NCBI GenBank assembly: GCA_029959085.1
Contig: JARWIR010000007.1
Location: 43,141,137 to 43,205,136 of the forward strand
From: Nemophila menziesii
Taxonomy: Eukaryota > Streptophyta > Magnoliopsida > Boraginales > Hydrophyllaceae
Length of the DNA: 64,000 nucleotides
Reading direction: 5' to 3'
Under the pieces are notes generated by a model. It saw only the letters and a list, made by a program, of their open reading frames with translations, did not search any database and was not told the DNA's origin. Shown one piece after another: positions 11,396 to 23,563 of the stretch (the stretch's first letter is position 1; each line of letters starts with the position of its first letter). Both the position numbers and the translations under genes were made by a program.

Positions 11396-12858
11396 GGGGG
11401 AACTTACTTTATAAGGCCCAACCCCATCCCAAATTCTTTTTTAATTCCCACCCCAATCCCCTAGTAACTAGTCCAACTAATAGGGGTTAATGTACAACTA
11501 TACCCCCACCCTCTATGCATACAGTGGAAACCCAAAATCCCACCCCCCAAACCCATTATACAACCGGATCCCCCCACCCCTCTCTCTCTCATTCCCTCAG
11601 CTATCTCCCTCTCTCTTCCCTCTATTCTCTCTCTAACCTATCCCAACCACCGCCCCCCACCATGAACATCACCATGGCCACCACCTGAATCATCCCCCCA
11701 CCACTGCATACCCCCTCCCTCTCCTCCTTCATCTTTGCGGATCCACCAACACCACTGCTGCTGCTGCAGATCCACCACCCACCACTGCCGCTGCTACACC
11801 ACCACCAACACTGATCCAGCAACACCACCATCACAGCAACACCACCATCACAGCAACACCACCATCGCAGCCCCCGTTCCACCCCCTCTCAAAGCTTCCT
11901 GTCAGATCTGAGCCCATCCCTTCTCTCAGAGCTTCATCACAGCAACACCACCATCGCCGCCGTCATCACTTCATCACCGTAATTGCTGAGCTCCGACGCA
12001 CCCTCCCTCCATCTCAACGCCTGTTCAGACCACCCCTCCACCTGCTGCTACCGTCGAGTCCAGCGCCGCCATGGAAGCCAGCGAAACCACCGTCTTCACG
12101 ATCGAGTCTCTCTCGACGTCGTGCTCAGCCAATCGACGTCTTCATCACCTTCATCACCTGCCGAGATCTCAAAGCTTCATCAACGCCACCACGCCGTCCA
12201 ATGTCGATGGGGCCAGTTCCGGCGTTGCCTTCTCGTCGGTGCATCAGATCCATTTTTTTTTAATGTAATGGTTAATGGGGCTGGACCCAGATTGATATGG
12301 TTGGGTGATGGGCCAGCCCCTAATACGGGCCATATGTTTTTTCGTTTGTGTAATTCCTTATGGGTCTAGACCCAATTAGTTGTAATGTGATGGGGCCAGC
12401 CCATGATAGGAGTATTTGTTTTTTTTGTTTTTTTGTTTTACTGTAATTCTTATTGGGTCCAGCCCCATGTAGTTGGGTTGTAGGTAATGGGGCTGGCACA
12501 ATATAGTTCTTTGTGTAATAAAATTTAAGTATTAATGTATTGTTTTGAACTACATGGATATATTTATCCAAGCCTACCAAATTTAAAAACTGTTTCTTTT
12601 ACTCTTAATGGGTACAGACCCGTTTGAGTTTTGTACTATATTGGGCCAGCCCCGTATTAGTAGAACTATATAATAAAAAACTAAAGTAAAAAAAGTGAAA
12701 ATAAAGAAACGTATTGGGTCCGTACCCAGCAAGAACAGGGGCAAAAATGTCAAAACCCAAACCAGATAGTTAGATTTAGGACTTAAAAAAGAATTTTTTG
12801 TAACTGGGATTTAAAAAAGAAAGTTGCCCAAAATTGGGCCTCAAATTGTATTATCCTC
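11396..12858. mobile_element. Mutator-like non-autonomous element, 1463 bp, with GC-rich interior
   Basis: The ends are inverted: left GGGGGAACTTACTTTATAAG then GCCCAA, right (reversed) GAGGATAATACAATTTGAG then GCCCAA, followed on both sides by TTCTTTTTTAA-type sequence. TATTTACT flanks it at 11388-11395 and 12859-12866 (8 bp; the ninth base differs). The interior is CCACCACC-rich (11640-11960), then gene-like GC-rich sequence (11960-12260) that is open in two frames, then about 470 bp with repeated GGGTCCAGCCCC-type near-palindromes, including the perfect GGGTCTAGACCC at 12362-12373. No transposase is visible. It could be a Pack-MULE-like carrier of captured sequence; the source gene is not recognised. 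Confidence 0.6.
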
Positions 12859-13155
12859 TATTTACTAACCCATTAGATGTCACATAACCTCTAGATTAAT
12901 TTTAAACCTTTATTTTAAATTTTAAAGAGATTGGTATGATTATTTTCCACAATCCGAAGATATTTAAGTATAAAAAGAATAATGTATTACTATTCAGTTA
13001 GTTGTGTAATTATTGGTAAAAACTCGATGTTTAATTTTAATTTAAATATTTTTGATGCTCAATTACGTCTATCACCTGTAGTTCAGGTAAAACCATAGTT
13101 TACCATTTAATTTAAAGATTATTTAAGAACAAAAACCTCTAAAATTCAAGCGACT

Positions 13156-14130
13156 ATGGCGTTAAATTATACAACAACACATTCACACACCTGTGGACCC
13201 CACCGAATCACAGAACCCTACGCTTCTTGCCCTCCCTCCTCTGCCACCGTCTCCCTTTCCCCTCAGCCTATCAAGGTAAATATTATTTGCTTATTTTTTT
13301 ATTTTTTAATTCGTCTTCTTTTATTTTCCATTTTGAAGGTTGTTTGCAGGCATGTAGCTCCAAATTGGTTCCCAGGTGTTATAATCCGGTGACACGGCAG
13401 TCTGTTCGTAATTCACGACGGCGAGGTCAGCTTTTTCTTTATTTACTACCGTTTCCTATAATTTCGGTGCACTTAGGCCTAAAATGATGAAAGTGAATTA
13501 AAGATCTTATTAAATTGTATGATGCAATCGATTTCTTGTTTAAAACTTAAGCAATTTCATTAACAATGCAGTTCCTAAAGCTGTGGCAACTCAAGTTCCT
13601 TTTATCGAATTGCCACTCACGGAAGAAAATGTGGAGAGCGTACTTGATGAAATTCGTCCATATTTGATCTCAGATGGGGGAAATGTAGCAATACATGAAA
13701 TTGATGGGAATATCGTCAGAGTAAAGCTTCAAGGAGCGTGTGGATCTTGTCCCAGTTCTGTCACAACTATGAAACTAGGCATTGAACGTCGATTAATGGA
13801 AAAGATCCCTCAAATAGTTGCAGTCGAATCAGTTGTTGATGAAGAAACTGGGCTTGAGATGAACGAGGAAAACATAGAGAAGGTAAAATAACCTATTTAT
13901 CTCCTTATCATGTTTAGTCCTTTTAACATATTTCCATTTAGGTGCTTGAAGAAATGAGACCTTACCTAGTTGAGGCAGCAGGTGGAACTTTGGAATTAGT
14001 GGAAATAGAGGATCCAATAGTGAAGGTACGAATTACTGGACCAGCTTCACGTGTTATTACTGTTAGAGTAGCTGTGTCTCAGAAATTGCGAGAAAAAATT
14101 CCAGCCATTGCAGCAGTTCAACTTTTGTAA
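13156..14130 (+). CDS. NFU2: chloroplast NifU-like iron-sulfur scaffold (NFU1/2/3 type)
   Basis: Four exons with GT-AG junctions in phase: 13156-13275, 13350-13425, 13572-13882 and 13942-14130, giving 231 aa, close to the roughly 235 aa usual for plastid NFUs. The first 65-70 residues are Ser/Arg-rich and fit a plastid transit peptide. Then comes an NifU domain with the cluster-binding GACGSCPSS (CxxC), followed by a second, degenerate NifU domain lacking CxxC and ending VQLL. Family knowledge: these proteins assemble 4Fe-4S and 2Fe-2S clusters in the stroma and hand them to photosystem I and other targets. The third intron is only 59 bases. The start at 13156 gives the only in-frame ATG reaching exon 2, but transit-peptide exons are poorly conserved, so the first exon is less certain than the rest. 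The NFU2 symbol rests on the At5g49945-like neighbour at 1-528. Confidence 0.9.
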
Positions 14131-14949
14131 AGAGTCTGTGCAGTTTTGAACAATTTAAGATACACGCTGATGTATTAAAGCAGGTGATACAAGTTAATGA
14201 GTTACATTGTTTAGGGGCTTGGATGAATGACAAGGGAATATGGTTTTGCATTTTGAGGTCAAAAGCTTGTATTCTTATATAGATCATCAAATTCTTGTAG
14301 TAATTATTCTTGTATTGTAATGATTACAAACATATATGTCACTTATATGTGTTATGGAGATTGGATTAAGGATATTACTTCAACCTTTACAATAAAAGAA
14401 AACTAAGCATGTGTAGTTTACTAAACAAACAAAAGAAAGAAGGTAAACCGGAATTGAAGAAACAATCTCCACTCGTCAAAAACTATATATACACATCTAA
14501 GTAAAAGATCAAGAATATAACTGTTATTTGGGTTATATTCGGAATTCTTTTTTAATGTTAAGGTTGCATCTCATTTCCTTGCAAATATTCATGAGGTTTC
14601 ATGAGTTGGTGAATTTTAAGAGAATTTACTTGGTGCGCGAAAGCTTGCTTGGGCACTCATAATATCACAAAAGAAAAAAAAAACACAAAAAAGAAAAGTT
14701 GCATAATCCAAATCATGTGAAGATTCTAGAAAGTTGGAAGAGTTGGGAGAGACCTAATATATATATATATTTTTTTGGGCGCAGAGAGACCTAATATATA
14801 TTTTTTTTTTGTTCAAATGAGAGACCTAATATATTAATATCAAGTCTTTTTGTCATTTGAGAAATGCAGGACTAGAGTAATGGTATAATTCTGATATTAT
14901 GGTTAGTTTTTTATAAATTTTAAATAATTCTTTTGTTATATCGAAAAAT
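14131..14949 (+). other. NFU 3' untranslated region and intergenic sequence
   Basis: The stretch 14205-14350 contains the NFU 3' UTR (GGTTTTGCATTTTGAGGTC, TATTCTTGTATTGTAATG). A diverged copy of this UTR sits at 23040-23230. Beyond 14400 there is no recognisable gene. Confidence 0.5.
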
Positions 14950-15055
14950 CATTTTTTAGATTCGGTGTCATTGACACGGTTCGAACTTGAACCGTCTGAA
15001 TAGCTTAGTACTAATACTTCTGTATAGTTGAACATAAGTCATAAAACCTTGAATA
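14950..15055 (-). mobile_element. SINE family 2 fragment, minus orientation
   Basis: The plus-strand sequence TTCGGTGTCATTGACACGG followed by TTCGAAC is the reverse complement of the B-box and tail of SINE family 2 (GTTCGAACCGTGTCAATGACACCGA). The head with a possible A-box lies to the right. Flanking duplications were not seen. Confidence 0.5.
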
Positions 15056-15475
15056 TACTATTGTGTAAAGCTTTTGTTTCCATGAACATCTCCCATATGG
15101 ATTGACTGTAAAAAGATATGGGGAAGAAAACAGTATATTAATGATTTAAAAGCGATATTAATAATTTAAAAAATTTGAATAAAATTTTAATTAAAAATAT
15201 TATTTTAATATGAAAAATCTATATACTAAAAATTAATATGAAAAATGTTTTAAAATAGAAGCAATGATCACCTAAAAGAATTGAGTTAAAGAAAAAAAAA
15301 ATTGAGGATAAAGTTGAAGTATTTTCTTAAGTAATTAGATTCGTTTCACTAATTATTATAAGAAAAATGATTTCTTCGGTTTTTTGTAATAAAAGTTAAG
15401 ATTTATCCAAATTTACCTCTTATTGAAATCTATATAAAATTAACATAGTATTGTAAAATTTTAAGATAACTTTTA

Positions 15476-15516
<41 letters not shown>

Positions 15517-16854
15517 CTTTTGAATTATTATATATTTAAATTTTATATTTTTGATAAATAAGTATTTTCTTCAACCTAAATAATAAAATTTAAAATAATT
15601 GCTAATAAGGTTTGTAACTTAAAAAATCATGTTCCAGAAATTTTAGCTAAATAGTTTGTATAATAAAATCCGAAATATTATTTAGTTGGTATAATATCTT
15701 ACAATACCTTTTTAAATTAAAGCAGGCGGACATTGAGGTGTCCCTAATTTCATCCGGTTAGTCATATCTAATACAAGTAAATCGTTACCATAATGATATC
15801 GTCGGATTTTATGGAGCAATTATATCATCAATTAGCTATTTATTAAACAATTACGAATCAAACACAACAACTCAAAAAATATACTCACAAAAAAGTATTT
15901 TTCCACATTCCAACCATTATCGTTCGATACATGTATGTAATTCATTTCGGTGTACAAATAAATAAGATTTGTTTGAATCGATTACATGACTTTTTTAGTT
16001 AAAATGAATCGAAGTATTACCTCATTTTAATGTTTTAAATAATTCACAAATGTATCGAAATAACTCGCCAAATTAATAAACACACCCCATTAAATAAATT
16101 ATTCATGTATTTTATTCATGTATGTTGAATTTTAATTTACAACAACCTATCAAATTATATCATCTAATCCATCATGTTCGCTTCAAAAGGTACATACCTA
16201 TGGTTATCGTTGTTGGCAATTCACCAAATTTATCTATGGTTATCGTTATTGGTAATTCACCGAATTTATGATATTTATCGTATAACCGCTGTTGACTCCT
16301 TTTATATTTTTCTCATCAATTAATTAACATCTCTGCAAGTGGAGTTTACTAAGTCTAAGTCAACAGCGGTTCATGCCCATTGTTCATTGTACACCCCCAC
16401 AACACTTCAAGACCCACACGCTTGCATTTATAAATTAGAGAAAACTTAGAAGTTGTTGTATTCAATTTTCCCAATTCTAATCTCTTTATTTCTCTTTCGC
16501 ATTCGCAATTCTTATAAAAATAATAATATTTTATTGAAAATTATGATCACTTTGGCAGGGTCGGCCCTATATTAAAGCTAAAGACGTGTTCACATAGAGC
16601 CTTCAATTTTATGACGTTTTTAAAGGATCTCGATCATCTAAATGTATTATTTGTGTGTATATATACGATTTAAATAATTATATAAAAGTTGTTAGTTTAG
16701 TGGTTATGTTGTATGTTTTCTTTCATAAGATCTAATATTCAAACCACCATGATAGTAAAAATAATATATTTGAACTCCCGAAATGTTTTGGTCTTTGGGC
16801 ATGTTTACCTAGTTATGGATAATACTGCAAATTGCCCAAACAACTTTGATAAAC
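15056..16854. other. AT-rich intergenic stretch, no gene
   Basis: It includes a (TA)n microsatellite at 15479-15513 and a short direct repeat around 16200-16265 (TGGTTATCGTTRTTGGYAATT twice). A CATTTATAAATTAG TATA-like motif at about 16425 has no recognisable gene downstream. Confidence 0.5.
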
Positions 16855-16865
16855 TGAGTAAAGGA

Positions 16866-17116
16866 AACCATTAGGGCTAGTTTAATGGCCATGATATTGT
16901 CTCTCATCTAGGAGGTACAGGGTTCGAATCTCCTTAACCTTATTATTTCTTGAGCCCTTAAAGGGGGCAAAACAGGAGGTACAAGGTTCGAGTCCCCTTT
17001 CTGAACAAGGGTAACCTAGTTCTGATTAAGTGAGAATATGCATGAGGAGGCGTGTATATCTCTTATGGAAATAGTCGTGGTGCGAGTAAGCTGGCCCAGA
17101 CACACATATAAAAAAA
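16866..17116 (+). mobile_element. SINE family 1, plus orientation, with 11-bp target duplication
   Basis: TGAGTAAAGGA flanks it at 16855-16865 and 17117-17127. The head GGGCTAGTTTAATGGCC (A-box) and GGGTTCGAATCTCC (B-box) are followed by TTCTTGAGCCCTTAAAGGGG, a second B-box-like GGTTCGAGTCCCC, and the conserved tail GCGAGTAAGCTGGCCCAGAC with a short A-rich end. It is the best-oriented reference copy of family 1 in the window. Confidence 0.85.
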
Positions 17117-17239
17117 TGAGTAAAGGATATATCCTTAGTCCAGGATTATTTGTATTAATACAAGTAAATTAAAAAAATATTTAGTATCCATCGTTTTTAC
17201 AAAAATATTCCTATTTTATAAACAAAATTTGGAGGTGAA

Positions 17240-17475
17240 ATTGTAAGTGAATTGTCTTTGGTCTCAGCCACTAAGACCACTAAGAACAGGTGTGGGGTTA
17301 TTTTCCGAGACGTTAATGGTTTGTACTTGCGAGCGTTTGCGGGTTTGTGCCACGGGTTGCAGAGTTTTTACATTTCATTTCAGATTGCACATGGCTAAGA
17401 AACGTAATTATGAGACGTTGGTAATCAAGATTGATTCACACATGTGTTTCAAACCAAATTATTGTGTTGATTGAT
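17240..17475 (+). pseudogene. decayed LINE RNase H fragment
   Basis: One frame reads CGVIFRDVNGLYLRAFAGL, the beta-hairpin following the first aspartate of RNase H (usual form GGVIRDSNGxWLxGFA), but it then breaks. Another frame gives a CVD/LAKF segment at the end. No target duplication was identified. Confidence 0.5.
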
Positions 17476-17666
17476 TAGCTAAATTTGATGGAAAACAAGG
17501 GAAGATCCTGTTCCATATAGCGATTCACCTACAAGAATAGGACTTCTTTCAAAGCCTGCTTTGTATTAATGCCGGAGAAGTGGCCGTGTAGGGCCTCCGG
17601 TTATCATCTAAATGTATTAAATATAAATAAAAGTATTATTGAAAAAAGTTTTTAAGAAAAAGTGTA

Positions 17667-17923
17667 CTCCCTCCGTTCCATTATATTTGTCCACTTAGCT
17701 TTTCACATATATTAAGAAACATAATAAATGCATTTACCTTTACAAAAATACCCCTAATAAAGTATCTTGATATCTTAAATATGTATTGGAAATATAAATT
17801 TTAATATTTTAATAAGGGTAATAATGGAAAAAGTAGTAAAAAATGTGTCTTGAACTCCTAAGTGGACAATATATTTGGAACATTAATTTTAGTAAGTGGA
17901 CAATTTAAGTGGAACGGAGGGAG
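17667..17923. mobile_element. Stowaway MITE (Tc1/mariner type), 257 bp
   Basis: The terminal inverted repeats CTCCCTCCGTTCCA and its reverse complement at the right end (GGAACGGAGGGAG) are the hallmark of plant Stowaway elements. The TA target duplication is at 17665-17666 and 17924-17925. Confidence 0.95.
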
Positions 17924-18026
17924 TACTAATTAAATAAGATTATTGGATATCCCGGTTTGAAAAGATAGAAAAATAAACTTGAACGTATTATTACATACTA
18001 TAACTTTGAAAATGAGTGCATTCTAA

Positions 18027-18257
18027 GTGCCCGTTTGGAAGTGTTTTTTTGGAAAAGCACTTAAAAGTACTTCTAGCATTTTAAGAGTTTTTTTTATCAT
18101 GAAATCACTTTTCTAAAAAGCACCAAATTGGTGATTCTTGAAAAAAGCACTTAAAATAATTTTAGATTTCAAAATAATTTTTAATAATTTTTTCAAATTT
18201 AAAATTTTATTCTAAAAACGCTTTTTTACTCTAAAATAAGCCCTTCCAAACGAGCCC
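18027..18257. mobile_element. Tourist-like (PIF/Harbinger) MITE, 231 bp
   Basis: Ends GTGCCCGTTTGGAAG and (reversed) GGGCTCGTTTGGAAG are inverted, and the 3-bp target duplication TAA flanks at 18024-18026 and 18258-18260. A second copy at 50755-51814 is split by a solo LTR. Confidence 0.85.
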
Positions 18258-18260
18258 TAA

Positions 18261-19003
18261 CACGGTAGATTAATATACAAAACCAAACACAAACTAAAAA
18301 AAAGCTCTTCTCTTAATAAACCGAACAAGTTTTGTTTTTTGCCTTAATTGTCCACTGGGTATTTTCAGACTTTAATGTACAGAACCTAGGTTATGAATCA
18401 CAATAATTTACCATCCAATCCACGCAAATGCTAACATCCCTGAAAATGTCTCAAGGAGGTAACAGTCGCCACAGATAATAAAAAATTACATCATCCAATA
18501 CCGATGTACCAGCTCATCATATAATCACATGGTTTCCGCCATCTCACACGTCTTAGAAATCAAGCTACTGCCGCCTGCTGATATAATCACTATTTATATC
18601 TTGACATTTCACTTTGACATAGCCAAAAACATTTAGCTTCCAATAATTTCGGAATTTTGACCAATCAAAGGAGTAATCATTTTGCACTGCTCGAAGTATC
18701 ATGAACCATATCGGTTTGCATCATCTCCATAGCTAGATTGATTACTAATTATTTCTACTTCAACCATGATTAGTCCATTATTCTTTAATAGTTTTACGTG
18801 AAGAAGTTGAAGTATTTTTCTTTTTCTTTTGTTTGGTAAAATGTCATTTTCTTTGAATATTTCTTGAGTAGCGTAGTCCAGATTGTAGTAAATGGTGATA
18901 AGATACTTTCCCATATGATAGTAAGGAACAGTGAAATAGATATTGCAATTTTCATATTATTAACAGATTTTGTGGTGGCAAGACTTTTTCGTTGGTGTAG
19001 GTA
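18261..19003. other. region upstream of the LRR kinase, no signal peptide or LRR cap found
   Basis: I searched the plus strand here for an ATG with a hydrophobic leader and for the usual LRR N-terminal cap (LLxFKxxI, CxW) and found neither. A stop (TAG at 18998-19000) closes the first LRR frame on its left. Confidence 0.5.
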
Positions 19004-21975
19004 GGGAGTATCATTAATCTTCCACATCTTTATTATCTTTCTCTATCTGTGAATGAATTAGGTGGTCAATTACCAGTGACGATATCAAATTGCTCAGCAC
19101 TTCAAGTATTGTCATTGTCATATAACAAATTTAGTGGAGTCATACCTACACAAATTGGAAAGTTAGTGAATCTCGAGAAATTAGTACTGGGCAGCAATGG
19201 ATTTTCTAAAGGTAGAATTTTTCGATTGATTGTTTGTTGCCTATATATGTGAACTAAGCAAGCGAAAGCATATAATTAGGAAGTTATTATTAATTGTTGT
19301 GTTGTTTTCCTTACAATATGGCAGGTGTAATCCCACAGGAGTTTGGAAATCTTCATAAGCTAAAGAGTTTATCCATGCCACGAAACCAGCTTATAGGGTC
19401 TATACCACCAGTTTTGTTCAACATCTCAACGTTAGAGGATATAGACTTTGAATCTAATGACCTGGAAGGTAAGACATACTGTGTAGGCATTATAATTAGA
19501 GGTCTTAAGTTCAAGTCTAATCATTCTATTTTTTTTTTCTTTTTATCCAGGTACAATATCAAAACAAATTAACAATCTTTACAAATTGGATGAAATCAAT
19601 TTCTCTAATAACAGTATAACTGGTTTGATACCAATGGATATATTCAACATGTCAAATCTGAGATTGCTTTATCTTTCCAACAATCAACTTTCAGGCACTC
19701 TTCCATCAAATATGGTTTACACTCTTCCAAGTCTCGAAGAACTCGATCTTTACAATAATAACCTTGAGGGAGTTATTCCCAGCTTTCTCTCAAATTCAAC
19801 CAAACTCCGAATCATAATGCTTCAAATGAATGAATTTGTTGGAGAAATTCCAACCTTCCTTGGAGATCTTAGCCTGCTTGAAGTTCTACTTCTGTACAAA
19901 AACAATCTCACATCTCCAGGTTTGCAATTTATCACTTCCTTGACAAGGTGTCAAAATTTAAAACTATTGCATGTTGCTGAAAATCCTTTAAATGGAAGCT
20001 TCCCAGTTTCCATTGGGAATCTTTCTTCTTTAGAGAAATTTTATGCAAATGACTGCAAAATTAAGGGAAGAATGCCAAGTCAGATTGGAAATTCAAGTAA
20101 GTTAATTACATTAGAATTATCTAATAATTACTTGACTGGACAAATTCCACCTACCATGAAGGCTATACAAGGTTTATATCTAGGGAGCAACAATATAAAT
20201 GGGTCAACTCTAAACACTCTTTGTGAACTAGACAGTCTTTATGAAGTAGACTTAAGCGACAATTATAACTTGGGCCTGATTCCTGATTGTCTTGGCACAT
20301 TTGCTTCTTTAAGGTCTATTAACTTTAGCAATAGTGGTTTAGCTATTATACCTCATACCATTTGGAACCTTAAAGATATCATTAGTGTAGATTTCTCCTC
20401 AAATTCCTTAAACGGTTATTTACCTCCCGAGATTGGAAATCTAAATGCGGCAATAAATATAGATTTGTCGATGAATCAATTTTCAGGTAAGATTCCTAGC
20501 ACATTTGTACGTCTATCAAATTTACAATATCTTTATTTGGAATATAACAGATTACAAGGATCTATCCCAGATATACTAGGTAAAATTATTAGTTTGGTAG
20601 ACTTGGACCTGTCCCATAACAATCTTTCAGGGTTAATCCCAAAGTCTTTGGAGTCTCTAAAATCTCTCACAAATTTCAACGTTTCCTTCAATAATTTAGA
20701 AGGAGAAATCCCATCTAATGGTCCTTTCATAAACTTCACAAGCCAGTCTTTTGTATTTAACGATGCACTGTGTGGTGATTCAAGGTTTCAAGTACCATCA
20801 TGTCGTGTTAGTTCTAATAAAAGAAAGTGGACAAAAGGGAAACTTCTACGTATAATCATCCCACTGGGAATTACAATGTCAATATTTGTGATGGTTTTCA
20901 TATTTATAGTGATGAGATGTCGAAGGAATGATAAGGTTTCAAAAGGATCGGAATCATTCTCCCAGAAAAGAGTGGAAAGAATTTCTTATTATGAACTTCT
21001 CGATGCAACAGATAGGTATAGTGAAAGTAATTTACTTGGATGGGGAAGTTTTGGATCAGTTTATAGAGGAGTTCTTAAAGATGGAGTTTATGTGGCTGTA
21101 AAAGTTTTTAATTTGCAATTGGAAGATGCATTTAGGAGCTTTGAAACTGAGTGTGAAATATTGCGTAATCTTCGTCATCGAAATCTCACCAAAGTCATAA
21201 GTAGTTGTTGCGTTGAGGACTTTAAAGCCTTGGTACTTGAGTACATGCCCAATGGGAGTCTTGAAAAGTGGTTGTATTCTCACAACTACTTTTTGAATGC
21301 TACGCAAAGACTGAATATTATGATAGACATAGCATCTGCAGTGGAATATCTCCACCACGGTTATTCTTCACCCTTGGTTCACTGTGACTTGAAGCCTAGT
21401 AATGTCCTCCTTGACGAAAATATGGTGGCCCACGTGAGTGATTTTGGAATTACGAAGATGTTAGGTGAAGAAGAAAGTATCAGCCACACTATTACTCTAG
21501 CGACAATGGGTTATATTGCACCAGGTAATTTATATTTTCTACACAACAATTTAACCTCTTAAATCTCGTTTACATATTTCTTTTATATTGAAGAAATTTC
21601 AAAATTCAATTGATTGTAGAGTATGGATTAGAAGGTACAGTGTCAAGAAGATGTGATATTTATAGTTTCGGTATAATGATGATGGAAGTTTTTACAAGAA
21701 CAAATCCCATGAGTGAAATGTTTGATGGTGATTTGAGTCTAAAGAGATGGGTAAATAATTCTACTCCCCATTCTGTTATCGATGTCGTGGACGCCAACTT
21801 AATAAGGCCAGATGAACCGTACTTGAATGAAAAGTTGAAGTGTTTGTCATCTATTTTAAAGTTGGCTTTGTCTTGCTCGGTCGAAGATCCCAATGAGAGA
21901 ATCAACATGAAAGAAGTTGTTGCGGCCTTGAAGAAGATCAAACTCGAGTTTCTTGCATATTGTGGAGAGACTTGA
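19004..21975 (+). CDS. LRR receptor-like kinase (subfamily XII, EFR/Xa21/At3g47570-like), 5' truncated
   Basis: Exons 19004-19211, 19325-19468, 19551-21524 and 21620-21975 join in phase to about 893 codons. The first three junctions fall after the first base of the Gly codon in the LRR motif (NxLxG), as usual for such genes. About 20 LRRs are followed by an outer cap, a transmembrane helix (IIIPLGITMSIFVMVFIF, about 20850-20915) and a complete kinase: GWGSFGSV loop, VAVK lysine, HCDLKPSN, DFG and APE. The Cys before the catalytic Asp makes it a non-RD kinase, the class typical of pattern-recognition receptors at the plasma membrane. What is missing is the start: no ATG, signal peptide or N-terminal LRR cap is visible, so 19004 is the limit of homology, not a start codon. 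It is probably a truncated duplicate, or the first exons lie far upstream. The kinase itself has no stop or shift. Confidence 0.85.
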
Positions 21976-22437
21976 GATTAACCATTTTTTAACAATACTT
22001 GAATGTATTTTTGGTGTAGAATTATTGCTCTTCACTTGTTGATTGATTGTATTAACCGGTGAAAATAAAAAGATTTAAGGATTCTAAACCCAAGTCGACA
22101 TCGTGCCATCTCAATGCTTAGGCATCATATGTAAATCTTATGTGTTATGCACCATTTTGTTCTAATAAATATTGTATTTAACTGATGAACTTTCACAATC
22201 AATCTTTTTAAAATTTCAACACCCTCAAATGCAAATACTTCCCAACGCAAAAAGAAGCATATATTTTGCTGATAAAAGAGTTTCTTTTTTTGGTCAAGGT
22301 CTGATAAAAGAGTTGAAGGAGGTTTTATACAATTTCTTGTATTAGATGCCTCTCTAAGCTTGCTACTAAACTTTAGTTTTTAACGAAACACTTCCTAAGA
22401 GGTCATTACATATATTGATTGTGATGACCTTTCACCG
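21976..22437. other. 3' region of the LRR kinase, no further gene
   Basis: AT-rich sequence with likely polyadenylation context (GTGAAAATAAAAAG near 22060). Nothing else is recognisable. Confidence 0.4.
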
Positions 22438-22782
22438 GTGGAGGATCAGGGTAAGAGAATCGCAAAGGGAGACCAAATTGGGGAAATTCACGGACCTCCA
22501 TCTCATACTCAGCCCGAGGAAGGTAATTGGAAAGCAGCCAATTATGCGTATTCTACTCTACACCTGATTGCTGCAGATGTTGATACACTTGTCTCTTCAA
22601 AGCCATTGAATGTAACATATGATACGAGGTGGACAGTAATAATTGATGCAAAAGAGAGTGGTAACAGAACATATAAGGAAGTTTTTTCAGGGGAGGAGAA
22701 TAAAAAGGCTACAGAAGGTAGTGTTCAGGGGAATAGGGGTCAATATGAGGTATTTGAGGGTTTGAGAGGGCGAGTACACTAG
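22438..22782 (+). other. unrecognised 114-codon open frame
   Basis: The frame opens at GTG 22438 (no good ATG) and runs to 22782. It is hydrophilic, with ANYAYSTLHLIAADVDTLV and RWTVIIDAKESG as its most protein-like parts. I do not recognise a family. It could be an exon fragment or a piece of a retroelement gag-like frame; base composition alone does not argue strongly for coding. Confidence 0.2.
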
Positions 22783-23039
22783 ATCATAGTTTAATTCTCC
22801 TAACAAAAGGCCAGAAGGGTCAAGATTTCTTTATAAATTGATTACATGTGAGAGTTAAATTGTAATTGTCTTCACTGAACAAGTTAACAAATAATTTATA
22901 TAACACAATGTATTTATAGGTAACAAAGATAAAAGCGTTAATAACTAAATGAACCAAATTTTATGTGTATTTATAGATAGTCAAAAAAATTAGAATTATT
23001 AGATGGGTCAAGTTTTACATGGTAATTGGATCATACCTT

Positions 23040-23230
23040 TATCAATTTCAGCTTGGGATGGATGAAAAAGGAATAAGATTTTGCATTTTGAGGCCAAAAG
23101 CTCATATTCTTGTATCGATCATTGAAAATTTCAGGTGGACCGATCCAGATTTGCATTTTGGTGCTTGTATTCTTGTGTTATTCTTGTATTGTAAGGGTTA
23201 AAAAACATATGGCTTAAGATGTTGCTTATG
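23040..23230 (+). repeat. diverged copy of the NFU 3' UTR
   Basis: GCTTGGGATGGATGAAAAAGG and then GATTTTGCATTTTGAGGCC, AAAAGCTCATATTCTTGTAT, TATTCTTGTATTGTAAGGG and ACATATGGC follow the same order as 14215-14340 downstream of NFU on the same strand. No NFU coding sequence precedes it. The piece also repeats part of itself (GATTTTGCATTTTG, GATTTGCATTTTG). It is probably the remnant of a local duplication. Confidence 0.6.
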
Positions 23231-23563
23231 TGTTACTTACACTTTTATGTTACCCCAAATTTCAAATTTCGATCCATTAAAAAAAAATTGTCAAGATAAC
23301 AATACAAAATTATCATCATTATCGCATGTTACAACATTACAGTGTAAAAAGTAATAATACAAGAAGGTAAAGTAAAGCACATAAATATTCAAATATGAGT
23401 TCAATGCTATACCAAGTTTTTGCAGAGATAACCTCTTTTGGTCCTCTCTTGATATGCAAAAGAAAGAAATCCAAACCATTTCTCATAATAAGAGAATACA
23501 CTTCAAACTTGGCTGCAATATAAAACCGACGTGTGAGAGGTGGACCCCACATAGTCTGTATAA

